Below are positions 26,174 to 35,506 of a stretch of 64,000 bases of DNA, in pieces (position 1 is the first letter of the stretch; every line of letters starts with the position of its first letter). The position numbers and the translations under genes were made by a program. The stretch lies in assembly GCA_934320845.1 (NCBI GenBank), contig CAKRFU010000015.1, positions 1 to 64,000 of the forward strand. The letters are read 5' to 3'. Source of the stretch: an uncultured Lachnospiraceae bacterium (GTDB lineage Bacteria; Bacillota; Clostridia; Lachnospirales; Lachnospiraceae). Below the pieces are notes generated by a model that ran no database searches, was not told the DNA's origin, and saw nothing but the letters and a program-made list of their open reading frames with translations.

Positions 26174-26989
26174 GTGGATTTTCAGAGAATAGATAAGAAT
26201 ACTGTTCAATGCAGAATGACAGAAGAAGAGATGAATTCATACGGGTTTGCAATAGAAGATTTTTTTACAAATCAGGAAAGGTCAAGAGAATTTCTGGAGA
26301 GTATTGTAGAAAAAGCGGAGGAAGAGATTGGATATGAGATAGAGAGTGGTATGGTTTCCATGCAGCTTATGCGTATGCCGGACAACTCACTTACCATCAC
26401 ATTTACGGACAGGGGTGAGGATGCCATTCATAATATGCTCAACCAGATTCAGAGTCTTGCAGGGATGATAGACGAATCAAATGTACCAGGTATTATTGCA
26501 AATGGTATGGCTCAGGACAAGGGTGAAGACAAGATTGAAGATTTGTCAGAAGCAGCTACAGATGAAATTAAGAGTGTTTCAATGGATGAATTCCAAAATG
26601 ACAATTCGATTGCGACTGAAAAGCAGAAGAAAGCTTATAAGGAACATATTAAAGAGTTAGAGAAAAAGAAAAAAGCAAAAGAGAAGAAAGCTGCCTGTGC
26701 CGCTAAAGTATTTTGTTTTGACTCATTACATAATGTTGAGGTATTTGCAGAATCAGTATGCATAGATAAACATATATCAAGCAAATTATATAAAGATACG
26801 GCTAATGAAAAGTATTATCTGTTTATAAAAAAAGGAAAGCTTAAATTTGATGAATATATGAAGTTGTGTCGTCAGTTGACAGAGTACGCAAAACTTTGCT
26901 CACAGCAGTTGTATATTGAGCAGTATTGCAAGGAGCATTTTGAATGTCTTATTTCAAAAGATGCTATAAAAATCTTGAAAGAATATTAA
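26174..26989 (+). CDS. mecA: MecA-type adaptor protein for ClpC
   Basis: 271 aa. GTG 26174 is taken as start since GGAGG (26161-26165) is 8 nt before; a GTG at 26165 overlaps it. N-terminal substrate-binding part (about 1-90: VDFQRIDKNTVQCRMTEEEM, then the FLESIVEKAEEEIGYE helix) matches MecA, followed by an acidic linker, a very Lys-rich helix (about 155-180) and the C-terminal ClpC-binding domain (about 180-270, FCFDSLHNVEVFAESV). In Firmicutes it presents proteins to ClpCP. It is followed 28 bp later by the signal-peptidase homologue, so the two may be co-expressed. Confidence 0.9.
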   Translation: MDFQRIDKNTVQCRMTEEEMNSYGFAIEDFFTNQERSREFLESIVEKAEEEIGYEIESGMVSMQLMRMPDNSLTITFTDRGEDAIHNMLNQIQSLAGMIDESNVPGIIANGMAQDKGEDKIEDLSEAATDEIKSVSMDEFQNDNSIATEKQKKAYKEHIKELEKKKKAKEKKAACAAKVFCFDSLHNVEVFAESVCIDKHISSKLYKDTANEKYYLFIKKGKLKFDEYMKLCRQLTEYAKLCSQQLYIEQYCKEHFECLISKDAIKILKEY

Positions 26990-27017
26990 TGCAGAGTGGG
27001 AGTTAGGGAAAATCAAA

Positions 27018-27635
27018 ATGAAATATGATTACGACTATGATGGAAATTTTGGAGGTAAAAAGGGGTTACTTGTTCGGGTAGTTATTACTGTTATAGAAAT
27101 AATTGCAGTAGTTGCCGCAGCATTCCTCATTGTGCGCTTTGGTCTAGAAACAATGAATGTTTCGGGAAGCAATATGGAGCCTACTCTTAATGACGGAGAG
27201 AATATACTTATCAATAAAATGTCATATAAACTTCATTCCGTGAAAAGAAATGATGTTGTTGTAGTTAGACAAAATGGAAGCGAGCATAACTATTATGTAA
27301 TCCAAAGAGTGATAGGTCTGCCTGGAGAAAAGATTAAGATATCAAATGGAGAAGTCTGCATTGACGGAAAAGTATTAGATGAAAAATATGATTTTCCGCT
27401 TATGAAAAATGGTGGACTTGCTATGGAAGAAATTACTCTTGACGATGATGAGTATTTTATGTTGTGCGACAACAGAAATGATTGCGAAGACAGCAGAAAT
27501 GCGAGTGTGGGCAATGTTTTAAAATCCAGTATAGTGGGAAAAGCATGGATTAGAACAGAGCCATTTGCATTTATAAATTCAATTGACGGATTTAAGAAGG
27601 ATGACAGTTCTTCATTATCAGACAGTACAAAATAA
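27018..27635 (+). CDS. signal peptidase I homologue lacking the Ser-Lys dyad
   Basis: 205 aa, type II membrane protein with one segment (about 16-40), then the S26 fold. Family boxes are clear: box B VSGSNMEPTLNDGENILIN, box C KRNDVVVVRQ, box D IQRVIGLPGEKI, box E CDNRNDCEDSR. In active enzymes box B has catalytic Ser just before M-x-P-T; here it is Asn52. In box D the general base Lys precedes R-x-x-G-L-P-G; here it is Gln96. Box E also has Cys for the usual Gly and Ser. So the fold is kept but the canonical catalytic pair is gone. It may bind signal peptides or act as a partner or scaffold. Another, active lepB is expected elsewhere. Confidence 0.88.
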   Translation: MKYDYDYDGNFGGKKGLLVRVVITVIEIIAVVAAAFLIVRFGLETMNVSGSNMEPTLNDGENILINKMSYKLHSVKRNDVVVVRQNGSEHNYYVIQRVIGLPGEKIKISNGEVCIDGKVLDEKYDFPLMKNGGLAMEEITLDDDEYFMLCDNRNDCEDSRNASVGNVLKSSIVGKAWIRTEPFAFINSIDGFKKDDSSSLSDSTK

Positions 27636-27678
27636 AATTTGTGGCGTTTTAAAAAACACCTGTATTAAAAAACAAATG

Positions 27679-27712
27679 AGGGCGTAAATTTTATGTTTGC
27701 GCCCTTGATTTT
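27679..27712 (+). terminator. terminator after the signal-peptidase homologue
   Basis: AGGGCG (27679-27684) pairs with CGCCCT (27700-27705), extended inward by AAA/TTT; tail TGATTTT. Confidence 0.6.
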
Positions 27713-27739
27713 AGTGTAAATATAGTGGGAGGAAAAGAG

Positions 27740-29425
27740 ATGGATGATATATCTGTTAAAATTATCATAGCCGTGTTTGTGCTTTTGATTTTAGTTATAG
27801 CCAAAATAATATATGATGAAAAAAAATATATTGAAAAACTTACCCGGAGACTGAAAAAAACATGGGGAATGCCGACAAGACAGGAATATACGGAAAATAT
27901 ATGGAAGAATATAAAATATTATCATGATAATCAGGCATCCGAGAATGATATAGATGATATTACCTGGAATGACCTTGAAATGGACAGGGTATATGAGAAA
28001 TTAAATCATACGAGAACATCTGTCGGTGAGGAATATTTGTATGCATTGCTTCATAAAACATGCATTGACAAAGAAAAATTATCCGAGAGGGAAAGAGTTG
28101 TTGATCTGATGTCAAAAAATGAGGAAGAAAGATTAAAACTTCAAATTGCTCTTTCTCAGATGGGAAAACCGGGGAAAATATCAGTATATGAGTACATGAG
28201 TAGTATTAAGGATATAAAAGCCCCAAACAGATTAAAACATATTCTTTGCGGTCTTTCATTTCTGCTTAGCGGAGCACTATGTTTTTTATGGCCGTCTGTT
28301 ATGGTGCTTGTTTTTATAGTTGTGGTTATATATAATATATTTTCATATTATAAGGACAAAGTTATGCTTGAGCCTTATATACAGTTGTTTGGATTTATAG
28401 TACGCACTGTAGCCCAGAGCAAAGAAATTGCAAAGATGGAAATTTCGGGGATTGAAAAATATATGGATGACCTTGAGCACAGTGCTAAAAGTTTTAAGAA
28501 ATTCTGCCGAAACAGTTCTCTCATAGCTGGCGGAGGTCAGATGGCGGGGGATTTATTTGATACACTTATGGATTATGTAAGAATGTTAGTCCATATTGAT
28601 ATTATCAAGATGTGTACCATGGTTTCAGAAGCAAAGAAACTCAGTGACGAACTGTTTAAGATATATGATACAATAGGCTTTCTTGACAGCATGATTTCTA
28701 TTTGTTCATACAGGGAAAGTCTGGGTGACTGGTGTGTTCCGGTATTTGATGATAAAATTGGGATAAGTGCCGAAAACATATATCATCCGCTTATAGGTGA
28801 GCCGGTGAAAAACAGTATAAATGCGGACAAGTCTGTATTGCTTACAGGCTCAAATGCGTCCGGCAAATCAACATTTATAAAAACTATTGCCATAAACTCA
28901 ATATTTGCGCAGACTATTCATACGGTGTTAGCAGATTCGTATAATTCATGTTTTTATTATATCTATTCATCAATGGCACTTAGGGATGATCTTCAAAATA
29001 ATGAGAGTTATTATATAGTAGAGATAAAGTCATTACAGAGAATTTTAGACAAGGCAGCCCAGAGTGATGTACCTGTGTTATGCTTTATTGACGAAGTGCT
29101 AAGAGGAACAAATACACTCGAGAGAATCGCATCATCATCTGAAATATTGGCGTATCTGGCAAGAAAGGGTGCTATGTGTTTTGCAGCAACACATGATGTC
29201 GAGCTTACAAATATGTTGAAAAAATATTATATAAATTATCACTTTGAAGAAAGTGTTGATGAGGATAGGGTGATTTTTGATTATAAGCTTAGAAAAGGAG
29301 CAGCAAATACAAGAAATGCCATAAAACTGCTTAATATGATAGGTTACGATAAGGTTATCACAAACATGGCTGAAAAGCAGGCTGAAAGATTTCTGGAGAC
29401 AGGAATATGGAGTGAAACTGAATAA
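27740..29425 (+). CDS. membrane-anchored MutS-family ATPase
   Basis: 561 aa from ATG 27740 with GGAGG at 27728-27732. A membrane segment at about 7-25, a second hydrophobic pair near 178-215, then a MutS core and ATPase. Walker A TGSNASGKST (about 370), Walker B CFIDEVLRGTN (about 450), ATHDVEL. It lacks the mismatch-binding N-terminal domains of MutS1 and the Smr nuclease of MutS2. Such short membrane-linked MutS relatives are common in Firmicutes and Bacteroidetes and are not part of mismatch repair as known; function unsolved. Its own terminator-separated unit, followed 53 bp on by a BofC-like gene. Confidence 0.85.
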   Translation: MDDISVKIIIAVFVLLILVIAKIIYDEKKYIEKLTRRLKKTWGMPTRQEYTENIWKNIKYYHDNQASENDIDDITWNDLEMDRVYEKLNHTRTSVGEEYLYALLHKTCIDKEKLSERERVVDLMSKNEEERLKLQIALSQMGKPGKISVYEYMSSIKDIKAPNRLKHILCGLSFLLSGALCFLWPSVMVLVFIVVVIYNIFSYYKDKVMLEPYIQLFGFIVRTVAQSKEIAKMEISGIEKYMDDLEHSAKSFKKFCRNSSLIAGGGQMAGDLFDTLMDYVRMLVHIDIIKMCTMVSEAKKLSDELFKIYDTIGFLDSMISICSYRESLGDWCVPVFDDKIGISAENIYHPLIGEPVKNSINADKSVLLTGSNASGKSTFIKTIAINSIFAQTIHTVLADSYNSCFYYIYSSMALRDDLQNNESYYIVEIKSLQRILDKAAQSDVPVLCFIDEVLRGTNTLERIASSSEILAYLARKGAMCFAATHDVELTNMLKKYYINYHFEESVDEDRVIFDYKLRKGAANTRNAIKLLNMIGYDKVITNMAEKQAERFLETGIWSETE

Positions 29426-29478
29426 AAAGGAAACTATAGGAAACACTACATAATAAAAAGAAAGGTGTGGTGTTTTGT

Positions 29479-30159
29479 ATGAGCAAAATAGTTAAAAATG
29501 TCTGGCTGGCTTGTGGTTTTTTAGTAATTGTTGCATTGTCAGAAATTGTCTGTTATAAGGCAGCAGTAAATAGATTTGAAAAAATGGCGCAGAAGTCAGA
29601 AACAAATATCACTGACAAGATAAAAATATATACGGATGAAAAGATAGAAAAAGAATGTGAAAAAGCTTTGGAAAACAGGGATTCAGACAGTGTGGCGGCA
29701 GGAGCAAACAGTAGTGATACATTGTCGGTTCAGACGATATATCAGGTTGAAAAATATGATGCGGCAAAAGATATATCGAGTGCTGAATATAGAAATCTGC
29801 CCGAAAAACTTGTCGGATTAAACAGAAAACAGGTTGACGAATATTGCCACAATTATATGAATAATATGTCGGCGGATGAGTTCCTTGCTGGGCTTCAGAG
29901 TATGGGAGTTGTCAGTTTTTCAAGTGACAGGCTTGTAATAAAAAAAATATATGATGCAACAAAAATAAAATACAAATATTATCTCATAGCAATAGATGGG
30001 GAAGTTGTTGTATATTATGGAGATAAAAAAACTATTTTTGATTATACGGGTATTAAAACTTCAAAGTTGAGCAAAAAAGAACAAAATGCGCTCAAAAAAG
30101 GAGTTGAAGTAAAAAATGAAGATGAGTTATATGGTATATTAGAAAATTATTCATCCTGA
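29479..30159 (+). CDS. BofC-C-like membrane protein
   Basis: 226 aa from ATG 29479 (AAAGGTG upstream). One membrane segment (about 7-28), a charged helical linker, and an external C-terminal part (about 100-226). The end, 'YYLIAIDGEVVVYYGDK' then 'ELYGILENYSS', matches the C-terminal domain of BofC (bypass of forespore C) as I know it in Lachnospiraceae; in Bacillus BofC controls SpoIVB signalling. Here it may be a general extracytoplasmic regulator; no sporulation genes adjoin. Followed 43 bp later by the flavoprotein pair. Confidence 0.6.
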   Translation: MSKIVKNVWLACGFLVIVALSEIVCYKAAVNRFEKMAQKSETNITDKIKIYTDEKIEKECEKALENRDSDSVAAGANSSDTLSVQTIYQVEKYDAAKDISSAEYRNLPEKLVGLNRKQVDEYCHNYMNNMSADEFLAGLQSMGVVSFSSDRLVIKKIYDATKIKYKYYLIAIDGEVVVYYGDKKTIFDYTGIKTSKLSKKEQNALKKGVEVKNEDELYGILENYSS

Positions 30160-30202
30160 AAAGAAGTAAGTACAGATTACATTTTGAGAAACGGAGATAA
30201 GA

Positions 30203-31453
30203 ATGAGAAGTGTTCCAATTTTGATTATAGGCGGAGGTGCTGCGGGTATGATTGCGGCAGCAGCGATTTCAAGTTGTGGGAAAAAAGCTTTGATAATCGA
30301 GAAGATGAATCAGCTAGGCAAGAAAATACTTGCTACGGGAAATGGCAGATGCAATTATACAAACCTTAGACAAAAGCCTGAATTTTATCATGTGGATGAA
30401 ACAGATGGTGTTTGGGAGATATTGAAAAGGTTTGATGAGAAACAGGCAATAAGCTTTTTTAAAAATGCCGGAGTATATCCGAGAGAAAGGGACGGATATG
30501 TCTATCCTATGTCTTTGCAAGCTGTATCTCTTAGAAATTGTCTGCAAAGAAAAATAGATAAAAAATGGGTGCATCTCGAAGAGGAAGTCTTGGAAATAAC
30601 TCAAAATATAAGTGAGCTGGGAAAATGTACAGGCTTTGTTGTTAAAACCGATAAGGACAGATACCTTGCAAAAAAAGTTATAATCACGGCAGGCGGTATG
30701 GCTTCAAAATGTCACGGGAGTGACGGAACCTGCTTTGACATTTTAGAAAAGCTTGGACATACGATAGTAAAACCTGTTCCTGCGTTGACCTGGCTTAAAC
30801 TTAAAGAAAAGTATACAAAACTCTGGGCGGGGGTTAGAGTAAATGGAAAAATAAAGGCGTATGACGATATGAAAAATGAACTTGCATCAGATGGTGGTGA
30901 GCTGCAGCTTGTGTCGACCGGAATATCAGGTATTCCTGTTTTTCAGATTAGCAGATATATTTCAAGGCAGTTAGAAGAAGCAAAAAGAGCTTATATAGAA
31001 GCTGATTTTCTGCCTGAATTTTCAAATGATGAATTATTTGGAGAAATACTAAGGCGCAGACAGGATGAACAGGAGTTAGAGGCATCTTATATTCTTGAGG
31101 GAATTATGAATAATAAACTTGTTGATGCTATATTGTTGAGGGCGGGAATAAATAAAAATATTAAACTTAAGGATTTGACAACAGAGCAATGTGAACAGAT
31201 TTGCAGTCTTATAAAGAAATTTGAAGCAGAAGTTAAGGATACGGCTGGATTTGATAACGCACAGGTAACTTGCGGAGGAGTAAGCAGAAGCGAGATAGAC
31301 TTTAGCGATATGAGTTCAAAAATCTGTAAGGGATTATATCTTGCAGGAGAGATAGCGGATGTTGACGGAATCTGCGGAGGTTATAATCTCCAATGGGCAT
31401 GGAGCAGCGGTTACATTGTGGGAATAAGCGCAGCAGGAGGAAAACAACAGTGA
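30203..31453 (+). CDS. HI0933/BaiN-type FAD-dependent oxidoreductase
   Basis: 416 aa, site CGGAGATAAG 4-12 nt upstream. N-terminal FAD motif IIGGGAAGMIAA (about 8-19), ATGNGRCNYTN (about 45-55) and C-terminal 'VTCGGVSRSEID' and 'GLYLAGEIADVDGICGGYN', all signatures of the HI0933 family, which includes BaiN of bile-acid 7-dehydroxylation. The substrate here is unknown; most members are not bile-acid enzymes. It overlaps the next flavoprotein gene by 4 bp, so the two are translated together. Confidence 0.88.
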   Translation: MRSVPILIIGGGAAGMIAAAAISSCGKKALIIEKMNQLGKKILATGNGRCNYTNLRQKPEFYHVDETDGVWEILKRFDEKQAISFFKNAGVYPRERDGYVYPMSLQAVSLRNCLQRKIDKKWVHLEEEVLEITQNISELGKCTGFVVKTDKDRYLAKKVIITAGGMASKCHGSDGTCFDILEKLGHTIVKPVPALTWLKLKEKYTKLWAGVRVNGKIKAYDDMKNELASDGGELQLVSTGISGIPVFQISRYISRQLEEAKRAYIEADFLPEFSNDELFGEILRRRQDEQELEASYILEGIMNNKLVDAILLRAGINKNIKLKDLTTEQCEQICSLIKKFEAEVKDTAGFDNAQVTCGGVSRSEIDFSDMSSKICKGLYLAGEIADVDGICGGYNLQWAWSSGYIVGISAAGGKQQ

Positions 31454-33114
31454 TACATATAGGTCAGTTGAAAGTGCCTGTAGAAAAAGTCGCAGGCAGA
31501 GCAGACAGGCAGGACTTGAAAAAAGGCATAATATCAGCGGGTGAAATGTCTGTAATTAAAAAATATATAGAGAAGAAATTAAAGATAAAAGAAGATGACA
31601 TTAAAAATATCGAGATATTAAAAAAGTCGGTAGACGCAAGAAAAAAAGAACAATTATCGTTTGTGTATCAGCTAGATATTGAGTGTGATAATGAAAAAAA
31701 GATTGTAAGCCGTTATAAAAAAAATGATGTGTCTTTAAAGGAAAAAAGGGCTAAGGTCAAAAAAATAAATGATAATATAACGCTGGAAAATAAAGGTCAG
31801 ACCGTTATTGCAGGATTTGGCCCGGCAGGAATTTTTGCGGCTTACGAACTTGCCAAATCAGGCTATAAACCTATAGTCATTGAGAGAGGTCTTGATGTTG
31901 TAAACAGGAAAAAAACTGTTGAGAAGTTTTGGAATACGGGAGAACTTGACACAGAATGTAATGTCTCATTTGGTGAGGGCGGTGCGGGAACTTTTTCTGA
32001 CGGAAAATTAAATACGATGGTAAAAGATAAATTTGGATATAACCGCAAAGTGCTTGAGACATTTGTCAGGTTTGGTGCTCCACAAGAGATACTTTATCTT
32101 CAAAAACCGCATATAGGAACAGATAAATTGGCAGATGTAGTGAAAAATATGAGATTGGAGATAGAGAGACTTGGCGGTGAAGTAAGATTCGGTGTGAGAC
32201 TTGACAGTATCAACACAAAAAAAGAAAACGGAACACAAAAAATCGTGTCGGTAAATGTCACAGACAGGAAGAGTTCACAAAAACAGGAGATAAAATGTGA
32301 AAAGCTGATTCTTGCCATTGGGCACAGTGCAAGAGACACTTTTATAAGCCTTCATGAAAGTAATGTCGAAATGCAGCAGAAATCATTTGCGATAGGTGTG
32401 CGTGTTGAACACCTGCAGGAAATGATAGGCAGAAATCAATATGGTGACATGTATAAGATACTTCCGACAGCGGATTATAAGCTTACCCATCAGACTAAAG
32501 ACGGAAGGGGAGTATATTCATTTTGTATGTGTCCGGGCGGCTATGTTGTAAATGCATCTTCGCAAAAAGGCATGCTTGCGGTGAATGGTATGAGCAATTA
32601 TCTCCGTGACAGCAGAAATGCCAACAGTGCAATAGTTGTGACAGTTGGGCCGGAGGATTATGAGAGTGATGACGTGCTTGCGGGAATGAGATTTCAGCAG
32701 AAGTGGGAGAAAAAGGCATATGAGGCAGCAGACGGAAAAATTCCGGTACAGTTGTTTGGTGATTTTAAGAAAGACAGAGTGAGTAGTGAATTTGGAGAGG
32801 TTACACCTGAGACAAAAGGTGAGTATGCTTTCGCAAATGTGAGAAAGATAATTCCTGAAAGCGTTGCTTCTTCTATAGAAGAAGGTATAACGGCGTTTGA
32901 AAAGAAGATAAAAGGATACAGCAGGGATGACACTTTACTGCTTGGCATAGAAAGCAGAACATCTTCCCCGGTAAAAATATTGAGGGACGAGTCTATGCAG
33001 TCAAATATCAGAGGAATATATCCATGCGGTGAAGGTGCCGGGTATGCAGGCGGAATAACATCTGCTGCAATGGATGGAATAAAAATCGCAATGCAGATAA
33101 AAGGAGGAAATTAG
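31450..33114 (+). CDS. FAD-dependent dehydrogenase (COG2509 type)
   Basis: 554 aa, GTG start at 31450 set by AGGAGG at 31435-31440, overlapping the previous stop. An N-terminal domain (about 1-95) precedes the Rossmann FAD motif IAGFGPAGIFAAYELA (about 119-134); then VSFGEGGAGTFSDGKLNT and the C-terminal GEGAGYAGGITSAAMDG that closes the flavin site. This matches the COG2509 family of uncharacterised flavoproteins. Followed by the DUF896 and cyclo-ligase genes with gaps of 2 and 3 bp. Confidence 0.88.
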   Translation: MIHIGQLKVPVEKVAGRADRQDLKKGIISAGEMSVIKKYIEKKLKIKEDDIKNIEILKKSVDARKKEQLSFVYQLDIECDNEKKIVSRYKKNDVSLKEKRAKVKKINDNITLENKGQTVIAGFGPAGIFAAYELAKSGYKPIVIERGLDVVNRKKTVEKFWNTGELDTECNVSFGEGGAGTFSDGKLNTMVKDKFGYNRKVLETFVRFGAPQEILYLQKPHIGTDKLADVVKNMRLEIERLGGEVRFGVRLDSINTKKENGTQKIVSVNVTDRKSSQKQEIKCEKLILAIGHSARDTFISLHESNVEMQQKSFAIGVRVEHLQEMIGRNQYGDMYKILPTADYKLTHQTKDGRGVYSFCMCPGGYVVNASSQKGMLAVNGMSNYLRDSRNANSAIVVTVGPEDYESDDVLAGMRFQQKWEKKAYEAADGKIPVQLFGDFKKDRVSSEFGEVTPETKGEYAFANVRKIIPESVASSIEEGITAFEKKIKGYSRDDTLLLGIESRTSSPVKILRDESMQSNIRGIYPCGEGAGYAGGITSAAMDGIKIAMQIKGGN

Positions 33115-33116
33115 AA

Positions 33117-33335
33117 ATGACAATGGATGAAAAGATAAAGAGAATAAATGAGTTGTACCATAAGTCACAGGCTGAAGGACTTACTGAGGATGAACTTGCC
33201 GAACAGAAAAGACTGAGACAGGATTATATAGCGTCAGTCAGAGGAAATCTGACAAACCAGCTTAAAGGGATAACAGTTGTAAATCCTGATGGAACTGTAG
33301 TTGATATGAAAAAGAGAAGAAAGAAGCTGCATTAA
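33117..33335 (+). CDS. DUF896 (YnzC) family protein
   Basis: 72 aa. KRINELYHKSQAEGLTEDE, then EQKRLRQDYIASVRGNL, is the DUF896 signature: two short helices with basic, helical flanks. In Bacillus a member is under SOS control; no LexA box is seen here. Part of the compact operon from 30203 to 33905. Confidence 0.92.
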   Translation: MTMDEKIKRINELYHKSQAEGLTEDELAEQKRLRQDYIASVRGNLTNQLKGITVVNPDGTVVDMKKRRKKLH

Positions 33336-33338
33336 TAT

Positions 33339-33905
33339 ATGGAAAAATCTGTTTTAAGAAGAGAAATGAAGCTGCAGCGAAAAGCTATGGATGAAAATGA
33401 GAGAACGGCAAGAGACAAAAAAATATTTGAAAATCTCATTAAACTGGATAGCTTCAAGAGCAGCAGATGGTTTTATGTATATGTATCTTATGGCACAGAA
33501 GCAGATACGAAAAATCTTATTGAACATTTATTTGAGTTAAAGAAAGAAAGAGAAATTCATGTTGCCGTTCCAAAAGTTTTAGGTGACGAGATGGAGTTTT
33601 TTGAAATTGAATCATTTTCGGAGTTAGAGAAAGGCTGCATGGGAATATTAGAGCCTTCAATTGACAATGAAGTAAAGCCTGAAAATGCATTTATGGTGCT
33701 GCCGGGACTTGCATTCGATACGGAACATGCAAGGCTTGGCTATGGCGGCGGTTTTTATGATAAATATCTTAGTAAATACGGAACTGAAAGATTTAAGAAG
33801 ATGGCTGTATGCTATGATTTCCAGATACAGAAGAAAGGTGTAATAGAAACAGATAACAACGACATTAAAGTTGATATGATAGTCACGGATAAAGCATATT
33901 ATTAA
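33339..33905 (+). CDS. 5-formyltetrahydrofolate cyclo-ligase
   Basis: 188 aa. Converts 5-formyl-THF and ATP to 5,10-methenyl-THF. N-terminal KSVLRREMKLQRKAM and the ATP-site motif ARLGYGGGFYDKYL (about 130-143) are diagnostic, with PGLAFD just before. Only 3 bp after the DUF896 stop and without a clear ribosome site of its own, so likely translated by coupling. Confidence 0.94.
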   Translation: MEKSVLRREMKLQRKAMDENERTARDKKIFENLIKLDSFKSSRWFYVYVSYGTEADTKNLIEHLFELKKEREIHVAVPKVLGDEMEFFEIESFSELEKGCMGILEPSIDNEVKPENAFMVLPGLAFDTEHARLGYGGGFYDKYLSKYGTERFKKMAVCYDFQIQKKGVIETDNNDIKVDMIVTDKAYY

Positions 33906-34061
33906 AAAGACGTGTTATAACGCATTAGTTTTATCTTTGTTTACAAATATAATTCCTTTTTTAGAACTAATCACAATTTGAACACAAACAATACACAAAC
34001 AGAACATAGTTACAATGTATTATTGTACTTGTAATAAAGATACAGAGAAAATTAAAAGTTG

Positions 34062-34095
34062 CGGTTAGCGCTTAGGCACTACCGTTAGTGATTAG
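34062..34095 (+). promoter_or_regulatory. direct repeat before htrA, possible operator
   Basis: CGGTTAGCGCTTAG (34062-34075) and CCGTTAGTGATTAG (34082-34095) agree at 11 of 14 positions and are 20 bp apart, about two helical turns. It lies in the leader just before the ribosome site. It does not match CIRCE or the CtsR heptad. Confidence 0.35.
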
Positions 34096-34117
34096 ATTTC
34101 TGAAAGGAGAGATTTAT

Positions 34118-35428
34118 ATGCGTAAAAATAATTTTTTAAAGATAACAACATATGCAGCAGTATTTGGTTTGATTGGTGGAATGAGTTTTGAAGGAACAAC
34201 TTACATTTCAAATAAGTATATAAATAAATCGGCTGTTGAAAGTTCAAAAACAACAAGCAAGAGTATAGAAAAGACATCGACACTGTCATCAACAAACACA
34301 AATACGAGCAGTTCTGACGGAGTGTCCGGAGTATCAGAAAGTGTACTTCCATCAATAGTAGCAATAGATGTAAAGACAACGCAGACATCAACAGATGTGT
34401 TTGGAAGAACTTATGAGCAGGATGCAAGTGGAAGCGGCTCAGGAATTATAGTCGCACAGGACAGCAAAAATATTTATATCGCAACAAATAATCATGTTGT
34501 AGCAGATGCGTCAAGTGTTTCAGTAACTTTCAATGACAAGAGTGTTTATTCGGCAACAGTAAAGGGAACAGATTCAGATTCAGACCTTGCGGTTGTTGAG
34601 GTGCCTCTGTCAAAACTTTCAGCAGACACACTCAGCAACATAAAAGTTGCAACATTAGGTGACTCTGACAAAGTTAAAGTTGGTGCGCAGGCAATTGCGA
34701 TAGGAAATGCACTTGGCTATGGAACTTCCGTAACAGTTGGATATATCAGTGCAAAAGACAGAGAAGTATCAGGTGAGGACAATACAATGAAACTTCTCCA
34801 GACAGATGCAGCTATCAATCCCGGAAACAGCGGTGGAGCACTTGTTGATTCGTCAGGTGCCGTTATTGGAATTAATTCATCTAAATATGCAGATACATCT
34901 GTTGAGGGAATGGGATTTGCAATTCCTATAAATACAGCAATTCCTATTATCAACGATATAGTAAAGGCACAGACTGTATCAGAGGATGAACAGGCTTATC
35001 TTGGAATAAAAGGAACAAATGTAACATCAGAGTATGCGCAGTATTATAATCTTCCGGAAGGTATTTATGTATCAGATGTAACATCAGGTTCACCTGCTGA
35101 TAAAGCCGGAATTAAAAAAGGTGATGTTATCGTAAAATATAAGGGTAAAGATGTCACAACAATGGACGGACTTCAGGAGAAAATGGCACTTTGTAAAGCT
35201 GGTGACAAAGTTGAGATAACGGTAAAAAGAGCTGACAATGGCGAATATAAGAGTGTTACATGCACTGTCACACTTGGAAAAAAATCAGATGCGCCTAAAA
35301 GCACAGACAATAGTTCAGACAACAGTAACAGCGGCTCAGACTCAAATAGCGGACAAAGCGGTTCCACAGGACAGAATGATAATAACGGACAGTATGGCAG
35401 CAATAACAGCGGTTCATTATTTAACTGA
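34118..35428 (+). CDS. htrA: HtrA/DegP-type membrane-anchored serine protease
   Basis: 436 aa from ATG 34118 (AAAGGAGAG upstream). N-terminal signal anchor (about 7-30), Ser/Thr linker, trypsin-like domain with triad His126 (NNHVVAD), Asp156 (DSDLAVV) and Ser238 (GNSGGAL), then one PDZ domain (about 285-380: YLGIKG, PADKAGIKKGDVIV). The tail (about 393-436) is an Asn/Ser/Gly/Asp-rich low-complexity segment. Degrades or chaperones misfolded exported proteins. Stands alone before rpsO. Confidence 0.95.
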   Translation: MRKNNFLKITTYAAVFGLIGGMSFEGTTYISNKYINKSAVESSKTTSKSIEKTSTLSSTNTNTSSSDGVSGVSESVLPSIVAIDVKTTQTSTDVFGRTYEQDASGSGSGIIVAQDSKNIYIATNNHVVADASSVSVTFNDKSVYSATVKGTDSDSDLAVVEVPLSKLSADTLSNIKVATLGDSDKVKVGAQAIAIGNALGYGTSVTVGYISAKDREVSGEDNTMKLLQTDAAINPGNSGGALVDSSGAVIGINSSKYADTSVEGMGFAIPINTAIPIINDIVKAQTVSEDEQAYLGIKGTNVTSEYAQYYNLPEGIYVSDVTSGSPADKAGIKKGDVIVKYKGKDVTTMDGLQEKMALCKAGDKVEITVKRADNGEYKSVTCTVTLGKKSDAPKSTDNSSDNSNSGSDSNSGQSGSTGQNDNNGQYGSNNSGSLFN

Positions 35429-35506
35429 TAAATAGGAAACTTTAACATCATAAAATATAAAAAATATTGAGAAATATATTTACAATTTTGTTATTGTATG
35501 TTATAT

